A stretch of DNA of 8,930 nt, taken from assembly GCA_002385745.1 (NCBI GenBank), contig DGEC01000030.1:1-8930 (forward strand), given 5' to 3'. A model generated the notes under the pieces. It ran no database searches and had not been told where the DNA came from. It saw only the letters and a program-made list of their open reading frames with translations. Numbering within the stretch: the stretch's first letter is position 1; each line of letters opens with the position of its first letter. Positions 1-6,177 of the stretch are shown one piece after another. Origin of the DNA: Firmicutes bacterium UBA3936 (GTDB lineage: Bacteria; Bacillota; Dethiobacteria; Dethiobacterales; Dethiobacteraceae). Both the position numbers and the translations under genes were made by a program.

Positions 1-45
1 ACCTAAAACAGATATGCCCAATTTTGAAGGGTTTATTGAGGGTTA

Positions 46-119
46 ACTGTCAAAGTCGGAAAAAGAAATGCAAACCAAGGAGTGTCCAAGGTTTGCATTT
101 CAGTGACTTTGTCTACAGT
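46..119. repeat. Nested interrupted inverted repeat downstream of spoIVA
   Basis: Three pairs of arms are nested about one centre: ACTGT (46-50) with ACAGT (115-119), CAAAGTC (51-57) with GACTTTG (105-111), and GAAATGCAAACC (65-76) with GGTTTGCATTTC (90-101). The innermost pair is a perfect 12-bp stem. Gaps between arms are 0-7 bases on the left side and 3 bases on the right, so the whole 74 bases could fold into one long hairpin with small internal loops. The inner part doubles as an intrinsic terminator. The outer pairs are more than a terminator needs, which could mean a small interspersed palindromic element, but the sequence alone does not prove that. Confidence 0.6.
60..101 (-). terminator. 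Intrinsic terminator of spoIVA
   Basis: Read leftwards, a perfect 12-bp stem (GAAATGCAAACC paired with GGTTTGCATTTC, 13-base loop) is followed at once by five T. It lies 44 bases past the spoIVA stop codon. The plus strand has no T run after the stem, so it is oriented for spoIVA. Confidence 0.75.
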
Positions 120-122
120 CTG

Positions 123-141
123 ATGCGTGATATCCACGCAT
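123..141. repeat. Short hairpin between spoIVA stop and its terminator
   Basis: A perfect 7-bp inverted repeat (ATGCGTG at 123-129, CACGCAT at 135-141) encloses a 5-base loop. It sits three bases past the spoIVA stop codon. It lacks a T tract on either strand, so it is not a classical terminator by itself. It could stabilise the mRNA 3' end or be part of the adjacent repeat at 46-119. Confidence 0.5.
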
Positions 142-144
142 TTA

Positions 145-1623
145 TCAGAGTATGATGGCAATCAGGCCTCCACTGCCTTCATTTATTATCTTTTCCAGAG
201 TCTCACGCAGCTTTTCCTGCGCGTTGGGAGGCATATTCCCCAGTTTCATGCCTATGCCGTCCCTGACTACGGTATGCAGTGATTTGCCAAATATGTCAGA
301 CTGCCAAATTCTTTCCGGACTATCCTCAAATTCTTCCATTATATAGTTTATCAGGTCTTCGCTTTGCTGTTCCGTTCCGACTATTGGGGCAAACTCAGAT
401 TGGACGTCTACCCGGATAATGTGCAGTGAAGGGGCGCTGGCCCGGAGACGAACGCCGAAACGCCCTCCCTGACGGATTATTTCCGGTTCCTCCAGGGTCA
501 TTTCCTCAAGCAGGGGCGGCACTATGCCGTATCCTGTTTCATAAACCTGCTCCAGGGCTCCTGCCAGTTTGTCATATTCCCTCTTGGCCACCACATATTC
601 TTTAAGGATTCTCAAAAGGTCCGCCTGATCTTCTATTTCTATTTCGCAGATTTCCGAAAGAATCCGCTCAAACAGGTTTTCCGGGGCCTGGATATTGATA
701 ATTGCTTTGCCTGTGCCAAGATCCATATCTTTCAGGACAATACTTCCTACAATATCTTTAGTGCTTAATGCCTCGACCATGCTGTCGACATCTCGCAGCC
801 TCATCACATTGCTGACACTTTCCCGGATGATATTGTTATACTCGCTGCGCAGCCAGTGTTCCTCGTCGAGCACTTCAACCCAGCTTGGCAAGTTAATATT
901 GACTTCCCGCACCGGAAACTCATAAAGAACTTCCTGGAAAATAAGGTTGACATCTTCTTCAACCAGCTGCTGGGCGTTAAAAGGTATAACCGGCACATTA
1001 TAAGTACTGGCCAGCTCCTCCTTTAGCGCCAGCGCCTCCTGGGAATATGGCTGTACGGCATTCAAGAGGATGACAAAGGGTTTGCCTATTTCCTTTAATT
1101 CCTGAATTACCCGCTGTTCTGCATCCAGGTAATTTTCCCTTGGAATATCCGTTATTGATCCGTCCGTTGTCACTACAATTCCAATGGTGGAATGGTCTTT
1201 AATGACTTTATTTGTTCCGACTTCTGCCGCTTCTTCAAAGGGAATATCATAATCAAACCAGGGCGTTGTCACCATCCGAGGAGCTCCTTCGTCATCATAC
1301 CCTATTGCTCCCGGGACGGTATAGCCAACGCAATCTACCATGCGGACGCGCATGGTGATATTATCCCGCACTTTTATTTCAATGGCATCATCCGGAATAA
1401 ATTTCGGCTCGGTTGTCATTATTGTCCGCCCGGCACTGCTTTGAGGCAGTTCATCCTTGGCCCTCTCCTGATCGTCGGGGTCGGACATATTGGGGATGAC
1501 AACAAGCTCCATAAACTTTTTAATAAAAGTCGACTTCCCGGTTCGCACCGGACCTACTACGCCCAGGTAAATATCACCGCCGGTTCTTTCAACAATATTG
1601 TGGAGCAAATCTGCCTTAACCAA
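145..1623 (-). CDS. spoIVA: Stage IV sporulation protein A (spore coat morphogenetic ATPase)
   Basis: SpoIVA is the basement layer of the endospore coat. It is made in the mother cell, is recruited to the outer forespore membrane by SpoVM in the Bacillus model, and polymerises irreversibly using ATP. At 492 residues it matches the length I recall for the Bacillus subtilis protein and is strongly similar throughout. The N-terminal TRAFAC-type ATPase domain shows the P-loop GPVRTGKST (24-32, Lys30), the threonine pair of TIMTTEPKF (Thr70, Thr71) and the Walker-B-like MVDCVGY with Asp97. The C-terminus ends in the conserved NEGSGGLIAIIL. The start is TTG: AGGAGG at 1632-1637 lies 8 bases upstream, and the first in-frame ATG is codon 38, beyond the P-loop. 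It follows gpsA on the same strand but has its own leader of about 170 bases and terminators on both sides. Sigma-E control is expected from the family, but I could not identify a convincing sigma-E promoter. Identification is very secure. Confidence 0.98.
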   Translation of the reverse strand: MVKADLLHNIVERTGGDIYLGVVGPVRTGKSTFIKKFMELVVIPNMSDPDDQERAKDELPQSSAGRTIMTTEPKFIPDDAIEIKVRDNITMRVRMVDCVGYTVPGAIGYDDEGAPRMVTTPWFDYDIPFEEAAEVGTNKVIKDHSTIGIVVTTDGSITDIPRENYLDAEQRVIQELKEIGKPFVILLNAVQPYSQEALALKEELASTYNVPVIPFNAQQLVEEDVNLIFQEVLYEFPVREVNINLPSWVEVLDEEHWLRSEYNNIIRESVSNVMRLRDVDSMVEALSTKDIVGSIVLKDMDLGTGKAIINIQAPENLFERILSEICEIEIEDQADLLRILKEYVVAKREYDKLAGALEQVYETGYGIVPPLLEEMTLEEPEIIRQGGRFGVRLRASAPSLHIIRVDVQSEFAPIVGTEQQSEDLINYIMEEFEDSPERIWQSDIFGKSLHTVVRDGIGMKLGNMPPNAQEKLRETLEKIINEGSGGLIAIIL

Positions 1624-1627
1624 GTTT

Positions 1628-1637
1628 CCTCCCTCCT
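1628..1637 (-). promoter_or_regulatory. Strong ribosome binding site that fixes the spoIVA TTG start
   Basis: On the minus strand AGGAGG (1632-1637) stands 8 bases before the TTG at 1621-1623, and a second overlapping GGAGG (1628-1632) stands 4 bases before it. The double Shine-Dalgarno sequence explains efficient use of the weak TTG codon. Confidence 0.8.
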
Positions 1638-1796
1638 TTTTTCATTATGTAAAATAGAAATCTGGTAATGAAAATATCCCTCCCCTGCCGATCTCTCATC
1701 ACTACGGTATTTACCCCGTAACATGACAGTTTAACATTATATTTATATGAGGACGTCCAACGATTATTACTCCGCAGGAGAAAAAAGGAAGGCAAT

Positions 1797-1822
1797 AAAA
1801 AAACACTCTTTTTCAAGAGTGT
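1797..1822 (-). terminator. Intrinsic terminator after gpsA
   Basis: Read leftwards, ACACTCTT and AAGAGTGT form a perfect 8-bp stem with a GAAA loop, followed by a run of seven T. It begins 4 bases after the gpsA stop codon and closes the DUF512-der-plsY-gpsA operon before spoIVA. Confidence 0.9.
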
Positions 1823-1826
1823 ACGC

Positions 1827-2852
1827 TTAGCCCTCCTTGCATTTGTTTCGTGCTATTTCCTCAATCTCATGTTTTTTCTCCCGCTTCAACAGGTAATAAA
1901 CGGCAGTGCGCGGGTCTTTGCCGTTAACGAGAATCTGGTAGACCTGTTCCGTAATCGGCATATCAACGTCAAACCGGCGGGAAAGCTGCCTTGCGGCCGT
2001 GGTAGTACGCACGCCCTCGGCTACCATCTGCATTCCTTTAAGCAGCGCGGGCAGCGCCTTACCCTGCCCCAGTTCAAAGCCCAGCCTGCGATTGCGACTG
2101 TGTTTGGAAGTGCATGTTACAATTAAGTCTCCTACCCCGGACAACCCTGCAAAGGTCAGCGGTTCCGCCCCCATTTTGATGCCGAGACGGGCGATTTCCG
2201 TAAGCCCCCTGGTTATAATGGCAGATTTGGTGTTGTCGCCATAACCCAGGCCGTCGGAAACCCCGGCAGCCAGCGCTATAACATTTTTTAATGCCCCGCC
2301 CAGTTCAACACCGATGATATCCGGGTTGGTATAAACCCGAAAATACTGGGTCATAAAAAGATCCTGCGCAGCTTCGGCCACTCTTTTATCTTTGGCTGCC
2401 ACCACAGTGGCCGAAGGCACCCGCCTGCTTACTTCTTCTGCATGATTGGGCCCTGAAAGTACCGCCGTCCTGCATTGCGGCAGTTCCTCGGCCAGTATCT
2501 CAGACATACGGCACAGTGTTTCCTCTTCCAATCCCTTGGCGCAGTTGATTACTAAAGGATTGCCGGAGAGACAGCGGGCTATTTCCCGCGCAACCTTTCG
2601 CACCGTATGAGAAGGCACGGCAAGTACCAGGGCATCCCCGCCTTTTACCGCATAAGCCAAATCGGAAGTTAAAAGCACATTTTCCGGGAGGTACACACCC
2701 GGCAGGTAGTCTTTGTTTTCACGGAATTCTGTTATGCTCCTGCACAGTTCCTCTCTTCGGACCCAAAGTGTCACCTTTTCACAGTTTTCAGCCAGCACTA
2801 CTGAGAGAGCAGTCCCCCAGCTCCCCGCTCCGATAACAGCAACATTTTTCAT
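1827..2852 (-). CDS. gpsA: Glycerol-3-phosphate dehydrogenase [NAD(P)+]
   Basis: This cytosolic enzyme reduces dihydroxyacetone phosphate to sn-glycerol 3-phosphate with NAD(P)H, supplying the backbone for phospholipids. The 341 residues are normal for the family. The N-terminal Rossmann fold shows GAGSWGTAL (8-16). Conserved catalytic-domain features follow: NCAKGLE (103-109, Lys106), SGPNHAEE (133-140), GGALKN (185-190) with the predicted catalytic Lys189, GLSGVGDL (236-243) and the SRNRR substrate/cofactor segment (252-256). The ATG directly abuts the plsY stop codon (zero spacing), with GAGG about 11 bases upstream inside the plsY 3' end. It is the last gene of its operon. Its product is the substrate of the upstream neighbour PlsY, so the two genes encode consecutive steps. 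Confidence 0.97.
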   Translation of the reverse strand: MKNVAVIGAGSWGTALSVVLAENCEKVTLWVRREELCRSITEFRENKDYLPGVYLPENVLLTSDLAYAVKGGDALVLAVPSHTVRKVAREIARCLSGNPLVINCAKGLEEETLCRMSEILAEELPQCRTAVLSGPNHAEEVSRRVPSATVVAAKDKRVAEAAQDLFMTQYFRVYTNPDIIGVELGGALKNVIALAAGVSDGLGYGDNTKSAIITRGLTEIARLGIKMGAEPLTFAGLSGVGDLIVTCTSKHSRNRRLGFELGQGKALPALLKGMQMVAEGVRTTTAARQLSRRFDVDMPITEQVYQILVNGKDPRTAVYYLLKREKKHEIEEIARNKCKEG

Positions 2853-3467
2853 TTATTTTTTAACCTCATTCTCTATTTTTACTTTCATGCCCAGCCTGTT
2901 TTCCGTTCCTTCGATCAGCCTTTTTATATTGGGACGGTGCTGCCAGATAATCATTACCGCAAACACGCAGCCTGCGATTATGTAGACGGGAGGCAGCTTA
3001 AATAGGATCATCAGCACGGGAAGCACAATTGCCCCAAGGATGGATGCCAATGATACATAGCGTGTCACGGCTATAATAATAAGAATAATAATGCCGTCAA
3101 GCAAAAATACAACCGGTGATAACCCGCACAGCACTCCCAATGTGGTGGCCACGCCGCGGCCGCCCGTAAACCTAAACAGCACCGACCAGTTATGTCCCGC
3201 CACAACCGCAAGTCCCGCCAGTATATGTAAAATGGAGCTGTCGCTTGCGGTTTTGGCAATTACAATGGCAAGCACTCCCTTCCCGATATCCAAAGCCAGA
3301 ACAACAAGCGCCGGCCATGTTCCAAGAGTACGCTGTATATTGGTTGTACCCATATTGCCGCTGCCATAACGGCGTATATCTATTCCTTTTACCAGCCTGC
3401 CGGCAAGATACCCGAAAGAAACGGAACCAAGAAGGTACGAAGCCAAAATGACCAAAATATTCTTCAT
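2853..3467 (-). CDS. plsY: Acyl-phosphate:glycerol-3-phosphate acyltransferase PlsY
   Basis: This integral membrane enzyme transfers an acyl chain from acyl-phosphate to sn-glycerol 3-phosphate, giving lysophosphatidic acid, the first committed step of phospholipid synthesis in most Firmicutes. The 204 residues match the family. All three signature regions are visible: GSGNMGTTN (35-43) followed by DIGKG (60-64); the glycine-rich loop GGRGVAT (102-108) after GHNW (91-94); and QHRPNIKRLIEGTENRLG near the C-terminus (176-193). Several hydrophobic helices (about 3-24, 52-72, 80-98, 110-133, 138-156 and 159-175) agree with a polytopic protein. The loop has Arg104 where the usual motif is GGKG, a conservative change. 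Its ATG overlaps the der stop codon by 4 bases (ATGA), implying translational coupling; its own Shine-Dalgarno sequence is weak. Confidence 0.96.
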   Translation of the reverse strand: MKNILVILASYLLGSVSFGYLAGRLVKGIDIRRYGSGNMGTTNIQRTLGTWPALVVLALDIGKGVLAIVIAKTASDSSILHILAGLAVVAGHNWSVLFRFTGGRGVATTLGVLCGLSPVVFLLDGIIILIIIAVTRYVSLASILGAIVLPVLMILFKLPPVYIIAGCVFAVMIIWQHRPNIKRLIEGTENRLGMKVKIENEVKK

Positions 3468-4789
3468 GCCTGTACAGCACCTTTCTTTCTTCTAACCAAA
3501 ATGCGGATTGGTGTTCCCTCAAAACCATACTCTACGCGCAACCTGTTTTCCAGGTAGCGCAGGTAGGAGAAATGGGCCAGTGCCGGGTCATTGACAAAAA
3601 GGACAAATGTTGGCGGCTTAACTTTTACTTGAGTAAGGTAGTTGATTTTTAACTGCCTGCCCTTTTTTGCAGGCGGCGGGTTTATGGACACCGCATCATC
3701 CAAAAGTTCATTCAGACGGGAAGTTTTAATACGCATGGCATGCTGCTCCGCCACATAATCAATTACTTTGTACAGACTGGAAACCCTCTTCCCCGTAAGG
3801 GCGGAAATAAAAACAATGGGGGCAAAACTAAGGTAGGCTAATTCCGCCCTGATTTTCTCCCGGTAAACATCAGTTGTTTTTTCGTCTTTCTCCACTTTAT
3901 CCCATTTATTAACTGCAATGATAACAGCTTTGCCTGCTTCATAGGCAATTCCGGCTATCCTTTTGTCCTGCTCCGTTACTCCTTCCGTTGCATCAAGCAT
4001 TACGAGTACCACATCGGCATCTTCCACAGCACGGACAGCCCGCAGGACGGAATAGTATTCCACTGTCTCCGACACTTTGCTGCGTCTTCTTATGCCGGCC
4101 GTATCTACGAAAAGATAACGTCGCCCGTTATGTTCAATCAAAAGGTCAATGGCATCACGCGTAGTGCCCGGCAGATCAGTGACTATCACCCTGTCCATAC
4201 CGCTTATTTTATTGATCAGTGACGATTTTCCCACGTTCGGCCGGCCGACAACAGCCACTCTTAAAGTATCTTCGTCTTCAGGATGTGTTTCCCCTGCCGG
4301 CAAAAGCTTGATAACAGCATCCAACAAGTCGCCTGTCCCCAGGCCGTGGGCTGCCGACACAACCTTCGGTTCTCCCAGTCCCAGTTCATAGAAGACGACC
4401 GCTTCAGTTGCGGCTTCTACGGCTTCCCCTTTATTGGCCGCCAATATCACCGGCTTTTCCGAGCGGTGCAGCATTTCGGCAATTTCGTAATCCAGCGGTG
4501 TAATGCCGCTGCGTACATCTACCAGAAATAAAATAACCGCGGCTTCATCCATAGCAAGCCGGACCTGGCGGTAGATTTCCCGGGAAATCCTGTCTTCCTC
4601 GAAAGTCAGTCCGCCTGTATCCACCAGCCAGAAACTATGGCCGGTCCATTCCACCCGGCCGTAAATGCGATCACGGGTAACGCCGGGTGCCCTTTCTTCA
4701 ATGGCAACCCGTTTTTGCACCAACCGGTTAAATAACGTCGATTTTCCCACATTCGGCCTGCCTACAATGGCAACTGCCGGTAAAGACAT
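3464..4789 (-). CDS. der: Ribosome biogenesis GTPase Der (EngA)
   Basis: Der is an essential tandem-GTPase factor for assembly of the 50S ribosomal subunit. From the ATG at 4787-4789 the protein has 441 residues, close to the usual length. GTPase domain 1 has GRPNVGKS (10-17), TRD (38-40), DTGG (57-60) and a G4 motif NKGE (119-122) instead of the usual NKxD. Domain 2 has GRPNVGKS (182-189), PGTTRD (207-212), DTAG (229-232) and a normal NKWD (294-297). A KH-like domain follows from about residue 350. The reading frame extends six codons upstream to a GTG at 4805-4807 that overlaps the stop codon of the upstream gene. I prefer the ATG because GGAG (4798-4801) lies 8 bases before it and MSLPAVAIVGRPN matches the family's N-terminus. 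The 3' end overlaps plsY by 4 bases. Confidence 0.97.
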   Translation of the reverse strand: MSLPAVAIVGRPNVGKSTLFNRLVQKRVAIEERAPGVTRDRIYGRVEWTGHSFWLVDTGGLTFEEDRISREIYRQVRLAMDEAAVILFLVDVRSGITPLDYEIAEMLHRSEKPVILAANKGEAVEAATEAVVFYELGLGEPKVVSAAHGLGTGDLLDAVIKLLPAGETHPEDEDTLRVAVVGRPNVGKSSLINKISGMDRVIVTDLPGTTRDAIDLLIEHNGRRYLFVDTAGIRRRSKVSETVEYYSVLRAVRAVEDADVVLVMLDATEGVTEQDKRIAGIAYEAGKAVIIAVNKWDKVEKDEKTTDVYREKIRAELAYLSFAPIVFISALTGKRVSSLYKVIDYVAEQHAMRIKTSRLNELLDDAVSINPPPAKKGRQLKINYLTQVKVKPPTFVLFVNDPALAHFSYLRYLENRLRVEYGFEGTPIRILVRRKKGAVQA

Positions 4790-4803
4790 TTTTCTCACTC
4801 CGT

Positions 4804-6102
4804 TCACTGTGCCAGCAAATCATCTATTAACTCTTTCAGGTTGCTGACTGGTCTCACCTTTGTTTGCAACGCGCGGGCAAGGTCGTTAACAGTATATCCG
4901 TCCAAAAACATTTCCTTGCCTTCTTTCAACATAACTTTGGGCAAATAAACAGCGCCTGCAACACCCTTAAGCTCCCTTGCAAGGTCATGGAAGGTCAAAA
5001 GTCCGGCTACGGTCACATGCCCGCCGAAAAACCTGTTTTTTACCGGGACCAGCTTTATTTTCAGGTTCTTAATTCTGTTGAGTCGTTCAATAACCGGCCG
5101 CAGGTATAAAACCGCCGATTCTCCCGTTGCTACCGCAGCCTGCACAGGCTGCGGCAGGGCAGAGGGAAGAGAGCTCTGCAGTTCTTCCCATTCGTCAAGC
5201 AACAGGCGAACAAGCCCCACACCGTTTTCCAGCTGCGGGTATCCCTCATATTCCGCAGCAGGTGGGATTTTTTCTTTGGCTATGGAGTAAAACTCATCGG
5301 CGGCAAATACAAAACGTGTCCCATGTTCAGCCAGGGCCTTTTTTTGCCAGGATTCAACTTGCTCCAGTATTCTCCTTGCATCCTGAGGGCTTGCGCCATT
5401 CAGTGGGTGCAGGCTGCTGCGGTGTCCAGTCAGTCCCACAGGCACCACCGCCAGTGTTTGGACGGCAGGGTAGAGGTCCAAAAGCTCGGAAATTGTCCGG
5501 TCCAGCGCCGCTCCGTCATTTATTCCGGGGCAGAGCACCGCCTGGGTATGCATGATAATACCGGAAGCAGCCAGTTTTCTCAAGATTGTTAGAATCTCCG
5601 CCGCCTTCTTGTTTCCCAGCATCCGGCAGCGCAAAACGGGGTCTGTAGTATGGACGGAAACATAAAGGGGGCTTAAATGCAGGCGGCAGATACGTTCCAG
5701 CTCCCCTTCCCGCAGATTGGTAAGGGTAATATAGCTGCCGGTTAAAAAGGACAGGCGATAGTCGTCATCCTTGACATACAAGGTCTCGCGCATTCCGCGG
5801 GGCATTTGGTCAATGAAGCAGAAAAGGCATTTATTCCTGCAGGTGCGAATTTTTTCAAGTGTGGGAGATGAAAAGACAAGTCCTATTGCTTCGTCATAGT
5901 CTTTTTCAATCTCATACTCCACCACTTCGCCGCTTTGTTTCTTCACGGCAAGTAGGATATTTGTGTCTGCCTGGACAAGCTGCCAGTCCAAAATATCACC
6001 GGGCTCGCGGCCGTTTACCGCAAGTAAAAAGTCTCCGCCCCTGATTCCCAGTTCAGCGGCAATCGATCCGGGTTCCACCCCGGTTATCAGTCTTTCATTC
6101 AT
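4804..6102 (-). CDS. DUF512 family protein: PDZ-like domain plus radical-SAM-type [4Fe-4S] motif, function unknown
   Basis: This 432-residue protein belongs to the DUF512 family, found next to der in many Clostridia and also in cyanobacteria; to my knowledge its reaction is unknown. A PDZ-like domain occupies about residues 3-60 (GVEPGSIAAELGIRGGD, then LLAVNG). Next comes CRNKCLFC with Cys88, Cys92 and Cys95, the CxxxCxxC spacing of radical-SAM enzymes, followed by FIDQMPRGMRETLYVKDDD (96-114). A TIM-barrel-like region and the DUF512 C-terminal part follow. No signal peptide or membrane helix is evident, so it is probably cytosolic. AGGTG (6108-6112) lies 5 bases before the ATG, and a good promoter lies just upstream, making this the lead gene of the operon. 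Its stop codon (TGA, 4804-4806) lies just ahead of der. Family assignment is confident; any link to ribosome or lipid biogenesis is inferred from position only. Confidence 0.9.
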   Translation of the reverse strand: MNERLITGVEPGSIAAELGIRGGDFLLAVNGREPGDILDWQLVQADTNILLAVKKQSGEVVEYEIEKDYDEAIGLVFSSPTLEKIRTCRNKCLFCFIDQMPRGMRETLYVKDDDYRLSFLTGSYITLTNLREGELERICRLHLSPLYVSVHTTDPVLRCRMLGNKKAAEILTILRKLAASGIIMHTQAVLCPGINDGAALDRTISELLDLYPAVQTLAVVPVGLTGHRSSLHPLNGASPQDARRILEQVESWQKKALAEHGTRFVFAADEFYSIAKEKIPPAAEYEGYPQLENGVGLVRLLLDEWEELQSSLPSALPQPVQAAVATGESAVLYLRPVIERLNRIKNLKIKLVPVKNRFFGGHVTVAGLLTFHDLARELKGVAGAVYLPKVMLKEGKEMFLDGYTVNDLARALQTKVRPVSNLKELIDDLLAQ

Positions 6103-6132
6103 TAGATCACCTGATTTTATTATGCTATCAAC

Positions 6133-6161
6133 ATTATCCTACGGACAAAATATAATGTCAA
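6133..6161 (-). promoter_or_regulatory. Sigma-A promoter of the DUF512-der-plsY-gpsA operon
   Basis: On the minus strand a perfect -35 TTGACA (6156-6161) is separated by 17 bases from GATAAT (6133-6138), a 5/6 match to the -10 consensus. The predicted transcript starts near 6126, giving a leader of about 24 bases before the ATG at 6102. It lies wholly in the 75-base gap after the ATPase gene. Confidence 0.8.
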
Positions 6162-6177
6162 TGAAACACGGCTCTGT

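Noticed and set aside
1..45. Any feature at the left edge
   Set aside because: I see no start, stop or structure that can be assigned in this short AT-rich stretch.
1192..1668. A 158-codon plus-strand frame antisense to spoIVA
   Set aside because: It lies wholly opposite conserved spoIVA codons, has no ribosome site and no recognisable domain. It is a shadow frame.
1640..1790. Sigma-E promoter for spoIVA
   Set aside because: Weak pairs exist (a CATATA-like -35 with CATGTTAC, and TCATTAC with CATAATGA near the ribosome site), but spacing or box matches are poor, and the second would put the start point inside the Shine-Dalgarno sequence. I could not pick one.
1616..1816. A 66-codon minus-strand reading frame between gpsA and spoIVA
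   Set aside because: It starts inside the gpsA terminator stem, has no ribosome site, overlaps the spoIVA start, and its product is a basic, low-complexity sequence with no recognisable domain. It is the spoIVA leader read as codons.
4790..4807. GTG at 4805-4807 as the der start
   Set aside because: It overlaps the upstream stop codon in the way coupled genes often do, but the ATG at 4789 has a well-spaced GGAG and matches the family N-terminus. The GTG remains possible.
5127..5555. A 142-codon plus-strand frame antisense to the DUF512 gene
   Set aside because: It is rich in Pro, Gln, Ala and Arg, has no domain, and lies opposite a strongly supported family protein.
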